From Burkholderiaceae bacterium (GTDB taxonomy: Bacteria > Pseudomonadota > Gammaproteobacteria > Burkholderiales > Burkholderiaceae_E), in contig JAOSJU010000002.1 in the NCBI GenBank assembly GCA_027493945.1, positions 248,001-312,000 of the forward strand: a DNA stretch of 64,000 nt. Direction: 5' to 3'. Shown in pieces: positions 1 through 8,364 of this stretch; positions within the stretch are counted from its first letter, which is position 1, and each line of letters starts with the position of its first letter. A model generated the notes under the pieces. That model had not been told where the DNA came from. It saw only the letters and a list, made by a program, of their open reading frames with translations, and did not search any database. Position numbers and translations under genes: made by a program.

Positions 1-906
1 AAGCTGGCCGAGCGCGTGACCTTCGTGCTGATTCCGCCGCTGCTGCTGATCTTCCCGGTCCTGGGAACGATCTTCCTCGGCGTGGCCACCCCGACCGAAG
101 GCGGCGCGATGGGCGCCATGGGTGCGCTCGTCATGGCGGTGCTGCGCAAACGCCTCAGCTGGCAGCTGCTCGAGCAGGCGCTGGCGACGACCACCCGGCT
201 GTCCTCGTTCGTCATGTTCATCCTGGTCGGCGCGACCATCTTCAGCATGGTGTTCCAGTCGGCCGACGGTCCGGTGTGGGTCGAGCACCTGTTAAGCAAG
301 CTGCCCGGCGGACAACTGGGCTTTCTCATCTTCGTGAACATCCTGGTGTTCGTGCTGGCGTTCTTCCTCGATTTCTTCGAGCTCTCGTTCATCGTCGTGC
401 CGGTGCTCGCGCCGATCGCGGACAAGATGGGGATCGACCTGATCTGGTTCGGCGTGCTGCTCGCGGTCAACATGCAGACCTCGTTCATGCACCCGCCGTT
501 CGGCTTCGCGCTGTTCTACCTGCGGTCGGTCGCCCCCGAAAAGCCCTACGTGGACAACGTCACGGGCAGGACGATGGAGCCGGTCACGACGATGCAGATC
601 TACAAGGGTGCCATTCCCTTCCTGATCCTTCAGTTGACGATGGTCGCGGTCCTGATCGCCTTCCCTGCCCCGGTCACCGGCAATCTCGACAAGAAGCCCG
701 AGGGCGACATGGAGGCGGTCGGCACGCGGATCCTGCAGCAACTCGAGAGCGCGCCAGGCTTCGACGCTGGCGCGCCGGTATCGGGCGACGGTGACAGCGC
801 CGACGCGCCGGCGGCGGGCGACAGCGACAACACCGACACGCCGCCGCAGAACGAGGACGCGGACGATCCGGTGAAGGCTCTCGGGAAACCGATCGAGAAG
901 CCATAG
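1..906 (+). CDS. TRAP transporter large permease (DctM), 3' part
   Basis: This is the C-terminal part of a DctM-type large membrane subunit of a TRAP transporter. The reading frame is open from base 1, so the true start lies outside the window. Several hydrophobic segments are visible, with the conserved loop NMQTSFMHPPFGFALFYL near residue 160, typical of the last third of DctM. An acidic tail rich in Asp, Ala and Pro (about residues 240-300) extends past the last membrane helix and is not usual for the family. The gene converges on the TRAP binding protein downstream, with a bidirectional terminator between them. Substrate cannot be told; the pairing suggests a carboxylate or 2-oxoacid. Confidence 0.9.
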   Translation, partial: KLAERVTFVLIPPLLLIFPVLGTIFLGVATPTEGGAMGAMGALVMAVLRKRLSWQLLEQALATTTRLSSFVMFILVGATIFSMVFQSADGPVWVEHLLSKLPGGQLGFLIFVNILVFVLAFFLDFFELSFIVVPVLAPIADKMGIDLIWFGVLLAVNMQTSFMHPPFGFALFYLRSVAPEKPYVDNVTGRTMEPVTTMQIYKGAIPFLILQLTMVAVLIAFPAPVTGNLDKKPEGDMEAVGTRILQQLESAPGFDAGAPVSGDGDSADAPAAGDSDNTDTPPQNEDADDPVKALGKPIEKP

Positions 907-956
907 CCCGCACCGGGCAATCGACCCGGATCACGGGTCGCAAGCTCGCTCCGGTC

Positions 957-990
957 GAAAAAAACCGCGGCCCCGGGCCGCGGTTTTTTC
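957..990. terminator. Bidirectional intrinsic terminator
   Basis: A perfect GC-rich stem (AACCGCGGCCC / GGGCCGCGGTT) is flanked by a run of A on the left and a run of T on the right. It can therefore end transcription from both converging TRAP genes. Confidence 0.85.
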
Positions 991-1022
991 TTCGAGGGCG
1001 GCGCAGCCGCCCTGAGGCTGCG

Positions 1023-2104
1023 TCAGATCTTCAGCGAAGCCATGGTCTGCGTGAACTGCAGCTCGGACACGCGGTTCCAGAGGATCTGGTCGCGCTGGAA
1101 GGCCCGCAGGTCGTCGAAGATCTTCTTGAATTCCGGCGACTTCGCGGAATGCTCCGCGTAGACTTCCTGCGCGGCCTTGAAGCCGGCCTCGACGACGCTC
1201 TTCGGGAACGGCAGGAACTTGATGCCGCTGGCGACGATGCGCTTCAGCGCGGGCGGATTGAGCGCCGGTACTTGGTCGTGCCGTCGTTGTAGGCCACCGC
1301 CGCCGCCGCCCGCACGATCGCCTGGTTCTCGGGCGAGAGCTTGGCAAACGCCTTCTTGTTGATGAAGAAGTCGAGGTCCGCGCCGCCCTCCCACCACGCG
1401 TTGTAGTAGTAGAACTTGGTGACCTTGTTGTAGCCGAGCCGCTCGTCATCGTACGGGCCGACGAATTCGGCCGCATCGAGCGTGCCCTTTTCCAGCGCCC
1501 GGTACACCTCGCCCCCGGGCATGTTCTGCGCCACCACGCCCAGTTTCGCCATGGACTCACCGAACACACCGCCGCCCAGGCGCATCTTCAGGCCCTTGAG
1601 GTCCGCCGGCGACTTGATTTCCTTGCGGAACCAGCCGCCCATCTGCGTGCCGGTGTTCAGCGCGCTCAGCGTGAAGAAGTTGTACTTGGCGAACAGCTCG
1701 TCGAGCAGCTTGCGCCCGTTGCCCTGGTCCTTCCAGGCCAGGTTCTGGTTGGCAGTCAGGCCGAACGGCACCGCGCAACTGAACGCAAAGGCGGGATCCT
1801 TGCCGGTGTAGTAGTAGGCGGCCGTTTCACCCATCTCGATCGTGTCGTTGGCCAGCGCATCGACGATGCCGAACGGGGGAATCAGCTCGCCGGCCGGGTG
1901 AACCGACACCTCGAACTTGCCGCCCGAGAGGGCCTTGACGGTTTCGGAGAATTTCACCGCGCAGCCGTGCAGGGTTTCCAGCGCCTTCGGAAAGCTCGTG
2001 GCAAGGCGCCAGCGAACCGCTTCCTGCGCATGCACGGCCGGTGCCACGCCGGCGGCCAGAATGCCGGCCATCCCGGCATTCTTGATCACGGAACGTCGAT
2101 CCAT
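1023..2104 (-). CDS. TRAP substrate-binding protein, TakP/DctP type (frameshifted)
   Basis: Periplasmic binding protein of a TRAP transporter, of the mannitol/chloroaromatic (COG4663, TakP-like) type. It starts MDRRSVIKNAGMAGILAAG, a twin-arginine-like signal peptide, and GGAGC lies just before this ATG. The motifs GPYDDERLGYNKV and YYYNAWWEGG are typical of the TakP group. The frame breaks near 1272: the sequence up to YNDGTTKY is in one frame and ALNPPALKRIVASG onward in another. The two halves together give the usual length of about 360 residues, so a lost base is more likely than a dead gene. The neighbouring DctM fragment is convergent and probably belongs to the same system. Confidence 0.88.
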
Positions 2105-2264
2105 CGTGTGGTGCTCCAGTTTTCGTTGATGAAGGGCCACCAGCGCACGGCCCGGGATAACCCTGATCATGCCCGCCGGGCGGGACATGCGCGAAGTGTA
2201 AACGGGATCGAGATTCCCACGAGCGACTCATGCCGAATCGGCAGCCCCTCACGCGGGACTGCGC

Positions 2265-3728
2265 TCAACGCTTGCGCCTGGGCAGGAGGTCGGTGCAGGT
2301 GCCTTCGTGAACCTCGGCAGCCTGGCCGATCGACTCGCCCAGCGTCGGATGCGGATGGATCGTTCGGCCGATGTCGGTGGCGTCGGCACCCATCTCGATG
2401 GCCAGCGCGATCTCGCCGATCATGTCGCCCGCGTGCGTGCCGACGATCGCGCCGCCGACGATCCGGTGCGTCTGCTCGTCGAACAGCAGCTTGGTAAATC
2501 CCTCGTCGCGCCCATTGGCAATCGCGCGGGCCGACGCCGACCACGGGAACACCGCCTTGCCGACCGCCAGTCCCTGCGCGCGCGCCTCGTCCTCGGTCAG
2601 GCCCGCCCAGGCGATTTCCGGGTCGGTGTAGGCGACCGACGGGATCACCCGCGCGTCGAAGAAGCTCTTCTGTCCGGCCGCCGCCTCGGCGGCCACGTGG
2701 CCCTGGTGCACCGCCTTGTGCGCCAGCATCGGCTGGCCGACGATGTCGCCGATCGCGAACACGTGCGGGAGGTTGGTGCGCATCTGACGGTCGACCGCGA
2801 TGAAGCCGCGCTCGCCCACCGCGATGCCGGCGCGCTCGGCGCCGATCTTGCGGCCGTTGGGCGCGCGGCCGACCGCGCTCAGCACGAGGTCGTAGAGTTG
2901 CGGCTCGGCGGGCGCGCCCTCGCCCTCGAACCAGACGCGGATGCCCTCGGCCGCGGCCTCGGCGCGCACGGTCTTCGTGCGCAGCATCACGCGGTCGAAG
3001 CGCTTCTCGTTGTGCCGCTGCCAGACCTTGACGAGGTCGCGATCGGCGCCGGTCATCAGCCCGTCGAGCATCTCGACCACGTCGATGCGCGCGCCCAGCG
3101 TCGCGTAGACGGTGGCCATCTCCAGGCCGATGATGCCGCCGCCGATCACCAGCATCCGCTTCGGAACCGCGGGCAGCTCCAGCGCCCCGGTGGAATCGAC
3201 GATGCGCGGATCTTCGGGCAGGAACGGCAGCCGCACCGGCATCGAGCCCGCGGCAACGATCGCCTGCTCGAAGCGCACCACCTGCTTCTCGCCGGTCTTG
3301 TCCTGTCCGGCACCGGTGGTGAGCTCGACCTCGAGGTGGTTCGCATCGAGGAAATGACCGTAGCCGCGCAGCACCCGCACCTTGCGCGACTTCGCCATCC
3401 CCGACAGCCCGCCGGTGAGCTTGCCCACGACCGCCGCCTTGTGCGCGCGCAGCCGGTCGAGGTCGATGCGCGGCGCGTCGAATTCGACGCCGGCGCGCGC
3501 GAAGTGGCGCGCCTCGTCGATCACCGAGGCGACGTGCAGCAGCGCCTTCGACGGGATGCAGCCCACGTTCAGGCACACGCCGCCCAGCGTCGCGTAGCGC
3601 TCGACCAGCACCGTGTCCAGGCCGAGGTCGGCCGCGCGGAAGGCCGCCGAGTAGCCGCCGGGCCCGCCGCCGAGCACCAGCAGGCGGCATTCGAGGTCGG
3701 GCACCTTCACTTCGATCGTCTGGCTCAT
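2265..3728 (-). CDS. lpdA: Dihydrolipoamide dehydrogenase (E3), lipoyl domain missing
   Basis: E3 of the pyruvate dehydrogenase complex, which reoxidises dihydrolipoyl groups with FAD and NAD+. Visible motifs are the FAD site GGGPGGYSAAF, the redox disulfide GGVCLNVGCIPSK, the NAD site GGGIIGLEMATVYA and the C-terminal HPHPTLGE with the active-site His. The protein begins MSQTIEVKVPD, which is exactly how the lipoyl domain of many betaproteobacterial LpdA proteins starts, but then jumps straight to the FAD domain (ECRLLVLGGGPGG). The lipoyl domain and linker, about 110-120 residues, are absent. It is the third gene of aceE-aceF-lpdA, 38 bases after aceF. Confidence 0.95.
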   Translation of the reverse strand: MSQTIEVKVPDLECRLLVLGGGPGGYSAAFRAADLGLDTVLVERYATLGGVCLNVGCIPSKALLHVASVIDEARHFARAGVEFDAPRIDLDRLRAHKAAVVGKLTGGLSGMAKSRKVRVLRGYGHFLDANHLEVELTTGAGQDKTGEKQVVRFEQAIVAAGSMPVRLPFLPEDPRIVDSTGALELPAVPKRMLVIGGGIIGLEMATVYATLGARIDVVEMLDGLMTGADRDLVKVWQRHNEKRFDRVMLRTKTVRAEAAAEGIRVWFEGEGAPAEPQLYDLVLSAVGRAPNGRKIGAERAGIAVGERGFIAVDRQMRTNLPHVFAIGDIVGQPMLAHKAVHQGHVAAEAAAGQKSFFDARVIPSVAYTDPEIAWAGLTEDEARAQGLAVGKAVFPWSASARAIANGRDEGFTKLLFDEQTHRIVGGAIVGTHAGDMIGEIALAIEMGADATDIGRTIHPHPTLGESIGQAAEVHEGTCTDLLPRRKR

Positions 3729-3766
3729 GGGCGGCTCGTCGCGATGATGGGTCCAGGGTCGTGGAA

Positions 3767-5162
3767 CTACAGCACTGCGCGCCGGAAATCGGCGAGCAGT
3801 TGCGAAAGGTACACGTTGAATCGCGCCGCGGCCGCGCCGTCGATCACGCGATGATCGTACGACAGCGACAACGGCAGCATCAGCCGCGGCTGGAACGCGC
3901 TGCCGTCCCAGACCGGGCGCATCGCCGAGCGGCTCACGCCGAGGATCGCGACTTCCGGCGCATTGATGATCGGCGTGAACGAGGTGCCGCCGATTCCGCC
4001 CAGGCTCGTGATGGTGAAGGTTCCGCCCTGCATCTCCGAGGGCGCGAGCTTGCCCTCGCGCGCCTTCGCGGCGAGCGCGGCGGTCTCGCGGGCCAGCTCC
4101 AGCACGCCCTTGCGATCGGCGTCGCGGATCACCGGCACCACCAGGCCGTTGGGCGTGTCGGCCGCGAAGCCGATGTGCCAGTAGCGCTTGAGCACCAGCG
4201 ACTCGCCGTCGAGCGAGGCGTTGAACTCGGGGAACTTCTGCAGCGCCGCCACGCAGGCCTTCATCAGGAACGCCAGCATCGTGACCTTGATGCCCTGCTT
4301 TTCGTTCTCGCGGTTCAACTGCACGCGCAAGTCTTCGAGCGCGGTGATGTCGGCCTCCTCGTGATTGGTGACGTGCGGGATCATCACCCAGTTGCGGTGC
4401 AGGTTGGCCGCCGAGATCTGCCGGATGCGCGCGAGCGGCTTCGTCTCGATCGGCCCGAAGCTCGCGAAGTCGATCTGCGGCCACGGAATCAGCCCGAGCG
4501 CAGCGCCGCTCCCCCGCGGGCGCGGCGCCCGCGGCCGGCGCGCCGGCCTGCGCGACGACGCCCTTGACCCATTCGCGCACGTCGTCGTGCAGGATGCGCT
4601 GCTTCGGCCCCGACCCGCGCACCAGCGACAGGTCGACACCCAGTTCGCGCGCGAAGCGGCGCACCGACGGCGACGCGTGCGGCTTGACCACCACCGCGTC
4701 GGCGCCGTTGCCGATCAGGCTCGCGGCAGGCGGCGCCTGACGCGCAGGCGCCGGCGCGGGCCCGGAAACCGCAGCCGCGGCATCCGAAGGCGCGGTGCCG
4801 GCTTCTGCTTCGATCGGCGCAGGCTCGGCCGGTGCCGGGTGCGTGGCCGCGGCCGGTTCTGCCGCCGCCGCGGGGGTTTCAGGCACCGCCGGCGCCTGCG
4901 CGGCCGCCGCTGCGCTCGCCCCGGCAGCCTCCTCGAGTTCGAGCACCGTCGAGCCCTTCGACAGCTTGTCGCCGATCTTCACCTTCAGCGACTTCACCAC
5001 CCCGGCCGACGACGACGGTATCTCCATCGACGCCTTGTCCGACTCCACCGTGATCAGCGACTGCTCCACCTCCACACGGTCGCCCGGCTTCACCAGCACC
5101 TCGATCACCTCGACATCCTTGAAATCACCGATGTCGGGCACCTTCACTTCGATCGTTGCCAT
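3767..5162 (-). CDS. aceF: Dihydrolipoyl acetyltransferase (PDH E2, frameshifted)
   Basis: Core acetyltransferase of pyruvate dehydrogenase. Domains in order are one lipoyl domain (residues 1-75, lipoyl-Lys in ESDKASMEIPSS), a long Ala/Pro linker, the E1/E3-binding domain (ASPSVRRFARELGVDL) and the catalytic domain ending in SLSYDHRVIDGAAAARF, which carries the His-Asp motif. The frame breaks near 4500-4515 in the linker just before the catalytic domain, next to a run of C. Both parts are fully conserved. Start ATG at 5162, 27 bases after aceE. Only one lipoyl domain is present; many relatives have two or three. Confidence 0.93.
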
Positions 5163-5189
5163 GTCGACGTTGCCTCGTGAAGGAGCCGC

Positions 5190-7901
5190 TCAGGCGTGGT
5201 GCGGATTGGTCTTGGACGGGTCGATTCCGTACTTGCGGACCGCCTCGGCAACCTTCTTCGCCGTGATGACCCCCTCCTCGGCCAGCGACTTCAGCGCCGC
5301 GACCGCCACGAAGCGGCGATCGACCTCGAAGTGCTCGCGCAGCCGGTAGCGGAAATCGGAGCGCCCGAAGCCATCGGTGCCGAGCACGTGGTAGCCGCGG
5401 CCCCGCGGCAGGAACGGGCGGATCTGGTCGGCGAAGATCTTCATGTAGTCGGTGGACGCGACCAGCGGCCCCTGGGTCTTCTCGAACAGTTTCGCGACGT
5501 ACGGCTGCTTCGGCTTGTCGGCCGGGTGCAGCAGGTTCCAGCGCTCGCAGTCGAGGCCGTCGCGGCGCAGCTCGGTGAAGCTGGTGATGCTCCAGACGTC
5601 GCCCGCGACGCCCCAGTCCTGTTCGAGCATCTCCGCGGCGGCGAGCACCTCGCGCAGGATCGTGCCCGAGCCGAGCAGCTGCACCCGATGCTCGGCCTTC
5701 TTCGCGCCGGGGCGCAGCAGATAGCCGCCGCGGACGATGCCCTCCTCGTCGCCCTTGCGCAGCCCCGGGTGCGCGTAGTTCTCGTTCATCATGGTCAGGT
5801 AGAAGTAGACGTTCTGCTGCTCCTGAACCATGCGCTTCAGGCCGTGGTGGATGATCACCGCCACTTCGTGCGCGAAGGTCGGGTCGTAGGAGACGCAGTT
5901 CGGGATGGTCGAAGCCAGCACGTGGCTGTGGCCGTCCTGGTGCTGCAGACCTTCGCCGTTCAGCGTGGTGCGACCGGCCGTGCCTCCCAGCAGGAAGCCG
6001 CGCGCCTGCATGTCGCCGGCGGCCCAGGAGAAGTCGCCGAAGCGCTGGAAGCCGAACATCGAGTAGTAGGTGTAGAAGGGAATCATGATGCGGTCGTTCG
6101 TCGAATACGACGTCGCCGCGGCGAGCCACGAGCAGAACGCTCCCGCCTCGTTGATGCCCTCCTGCAGGATCTGCCCGGCCGCGTCCTCGCGGTAGTACAT
6201 CACCTGGTCCTTGTCGACCGGCGTGTACTTCTGCCCTTCGGGCGCGTAGATGCCGAGCTGGCGGAACATGCCTTCGAGGCCGAAAGTGCGCGCCTCGTCG
6301 GGCACGATCGGCACCACCCGCGGCCCGAGCGTCTTGTCGCGGGTGAGCGCGGTGAGCACGCGCACGAAGGCCTGCGTGGTCGAGATCTCGCGCCCTTCGG
6401 CAGTGGGTTCGAGCACTGCCTGGAACATCTCGAGGCCGGGCACCGCCAGCGTCTCGCTCGCGCGCCGCCGCCGCTGCGGCAACGAGCCGCCCAACGCACG
6501 ACGCCGCTCCATCATGTACTTCATCTCCGGGAGTTCCGGATCGGGCATGTAGAACGGAATCTCGTCGAGGCGCTCGTCCGGAATCGGGATGCTGAAGCGA
6601 TCCCGGAACATGCGAATCGACTCCGCGTCGAGCTTCTTCAACTGGTGCGTCGGGTTCTTCGCTTCGCCCGCGTGGCCCAGCCCGTAGCCCTTCACCGTCT
6701 TGGCCAGGATCACCGTGGGCTGCCCGCGATGGTGGTAGGCCGCGTGGAATGCCGCGTAGACCTTGTGCGGGTCGTGGCCGCCGCGGTTGAGCCGCCAGAT
6801 GTCCTCGTCGGTCATCCGCGAGACCATCTCGAGCAGCTTCGGGTGCTTGCCGAAGAAGTGCTTGCGCACGAACGCGCCGTCGTTGGCCTTGTAGGCCTGG
6901 TATTCGCCATCGACGGTCTCCATCATCACTCGCTGCAGGATGCCGTCCTTGTCGCGGGCGAGCAGCTTGTCCCAGTAGGAGCCCCAGATCAGCTTGATCA
7001 CGTTCCAGCCCGAGCCGCGGAAATCGCCTTCGAGCTCCTGGATGATCTTGCCGTTGCCGCGCACCGGGCCGTCCAGGCGCTGCAGGTTGCAGTTGATGAC
7101 GAAGATCAGGTTGTCGAGCTTCTCGCGCGAGGCCAGGCTGATCGCGCCCAGCGATTCGGGCTCGTCCATCTCGCCGTCGCCGCAGAACACCCAGACCTTG
7201 CGGTTGCTGGTGTCGGCGATGCCGCGCGCGTGCAGGTACTTCAGGAAGCGCGCCTGGTAGATCGACATCAGCGGGCCCAGGCCCATCGACACCGTCGCGA
7301 ACTGCCAGAACTCGGGCATCAGGTTCGGGTGCGGGTACGACGACAAACCCTTGCCGCCGACCTCCTGGCGGAAGTGGTCGAGTTGCTCCTCGGTGAGTCG
7401 CCCCTCGAGGAATGCGCGACCATAGAAACCCGGCGCCGAATGCCCCTGGAAATAGACCAGGTCGCCGCCGTGCCCCTCGTGCGGCGCGTTCCAGAAGTGG
7501 TTCATGCCGGTGCCGATCATCGTCGCCAGCGACGCGAACGAGGCCAGGTGGCCGCCGAGGTCGCCGCCGTCGGGCGGGTTGTGCCTGTTCGCGCGCACCA
7601 CCATCGCCATCGCGTTCCAGCGGATGAACGAGCGGATGCGCTCCTCGTAGGCGGCGTTGCCCGGCGAGCGGGCTTCCAGGTGCGCCGGAATCGTGTTGAC
7701 GTAGGCGGTGTTCGCCGAGAACGGGATGAAAGCACCCGAGCGGCGCGCCTTCTCGATCATCCGTTCGAGCAGGAAGTGCGCGCGCTCCGGCCCTTCGCGG
7801 TCGATGACCGCCTCCAGCGAGTCGAGCCACTCCTGCGTCTCGACGGCGTCGGCGTCCTGCGGGTCGTTGGCGGCCAGCGGCCGCGACGGAAGCGCTGACA
7901 T
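5190..7901 (-). CDS. aceE: Pyruvate dehydrogenase E1, homodimeric type
   Basis: Thiamine-diphosphate-dependent E1 that decarboxylates pyruvate and acetylates the E2 lipoyl group. At 903 residues it has the full length of the homodimeric proteobacterial type. Visible landmarks include NTIPAHLEARSPGN near the N-terminus, the diphosphate/Mg site GDGEMDEPESLGA, and SWLAAATSYSTND with FYTYYSMFGFQR in the pyrimidine domain. ATG at 7901 was chosen because AGAGGAG lies 6 bases upstream; the frame is open 22 codons further but without a ribosome site. First gene of the aceE-aceF-lpdA operon, with a promoter 38 bases upstream. Confidence 0.97.
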   Translation of the reverse strand: MSALPSRPLAANDPQDADAVETQEWLDSLEAVIDREGPERAHFLLERMIEKARRSGAFIPFSANTAYVNTIPAHLEARSPGNAAYEERIRSFIRWNAMAMVVRANRHNPPDGGDLGGHLASFASLATMIGTGMNHFWNAPHEGHGGDLVYFQGHSAPGFYGRAFLEGRLTEEQLDHFRQEVGGKGLSSYPHPNLMPEFWQFATVSMGLGPLMSIYQARFLKYLHARGIADTSNRKVWVFCGDGEMDEPESLGAISLASREKLDNLIFVINCNLQRLDGPVRGNGKIIQELEGDFRGSGWNVIKLIWGSYWDKLLARDKDGILQRVMMETVDGEYQAYKANDGAFVRKHFFGKHPKLLEMVSRMTDEDIWRLNRGGHDPHKVYAAFHAAYHHRGQPTVILAKTVKGYGLGHAGEAKNPTHQLKKLDAESIRMFRDRFSIPIPDERLDEIPFYMPDPELPEMKYMMERRRALGGSLPQRRRRASETLAVPGLEMFQAVLEPTAEGREISTTQAFVRVLTALTRDKTLGPRVVPIVPDEARTFGLEGMFRQLGIYAPEGQKYTPVDKDQVMYYREDAAGQILQEGINEAGAFCSWLAAATSYSTNDRIMIPFYTYYSMFGFQRFGDFSWAAGDMQARGFLLGGTAGRTTLNGEGLQHQDGHSHVLASTIPNCVSYDPTFAHEVAVIIHHGLKRMVQEQQNVYFYLTMMNENYAHPGLRKGDEEGIVRGGYLLRPGAKKAEHRVQLLGSGTILREVLAAAEMLEQDWGVAGDVWSITSFTELRRDGLDCERWNLLHPADKPKQPYVAKLFEKTQGPLVASTDYMKIFADQIRPFLPRGRGYHVLGTDGFGRSDFRYRLREHFEVDRRFVAVAALKSLAEEGVITAKKVAEAVRKYGIDPSKTNPHHA

Positions 7902-7938
7902 GGAATCTCCTCTTTCCTGCGTTGGATCGTTGTGTCCG

Positions 7939-7967
7939 ATTCTAGGAAGAGCCCCCGCAAATGACAA
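7939..7967 (-). promoter_or_regulatory. Sigma-70 promoter of the PDH operon
   Basis: On the minus strand, -35 TTGTCA and -10 TAGAAT are separated by 17 bases, about 38 bases before the aceE start codon. Upstream (about 7976-8020) is an AT-rich stretch with two copies of ATATCG and a partial dyad that could bind a regulator; this last point is a guess. Confidence 0.75.
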
Positions 7968-8066
7968 GGCAAATTTTTATATCGAGGAACGTTTTCCCAT
8001 ATCGTGGTATTTCGTCCACCATCGAGGGCCGATCCCCATCGACCCTCCGCAAGCGCGCCGCCCACA

Positions 8067-8344
8067 CTAGTGTCGTGAGTTGCAAATACGTGGCGTCGAG
8101 ACGGGTCGAAACGGGGCGGGAACAAGGCGCGCGAGCGGGTCGATACCGGGTGGTATCGACCCGCTTGCGTAACGCAGTGCCCGCCCCGTTTCGACCCGCC
8201 CCGAAGGGGTTCGACCAGACGGCGCCCTCGCACGCCCGACCGCCATGGCAGATACCACCCGGTATCTGCCATGGCGGATCGGCCGCACGATCATCACCGT
8301 CTGGTCGAATCTCGACGCCACGTATTTGCAACTCACGACACTAG
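8067..8344. repeat. Cloverleaf inverted-repeat element A (MITE-like)
   Basis: A 278-bp element with perfect 35-bp terminal inverted repeats (8067-8101 and 8310-8344), both ends reading CTAG outward. Inside are two separate stem-loops. The first has outer arms 8103-8120/8180-8197 and an inner hairpin 8135-8164 with loop GGGT. The second has outer arms 8210-8222/8297-8309 and an inner hairpin 8240-8277 with loop ACCC. The two loops are complementary, and the 16-base cores at 8142-8157 and 8251-8266 are reverse complements. No transposase gene is inside. TA at both borders (cacTA / TAggt) fits a TA duplication of the IS630/mariner kind. It ends 20 bases before the sensor-kinase ATG. Confidence 0.85.
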
Positions 8345-8364
8345 GTACACTGCCTGATCGCGCC

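Noticed and set aside
2307-3854. A 515-codon open frame opposite lpdA and aceF
   Set aside because: It is a shadow frame created by high GC codon bias; the opposite strand carries all lpdA motifs and this frame has no family features.
5196-7898. A 900-codon open frame opposite aceE
   Set aside because: It mirrors the third-position bias of aceE; its composition is Arg/His/Leu-rich with no domain.
8245-8364. An N-terminal extension of the sensor kinase into element A
   Set aside because: The extra 40 residues would be encoded by the inverted repeat itself; family members begin near the Met at 8365.
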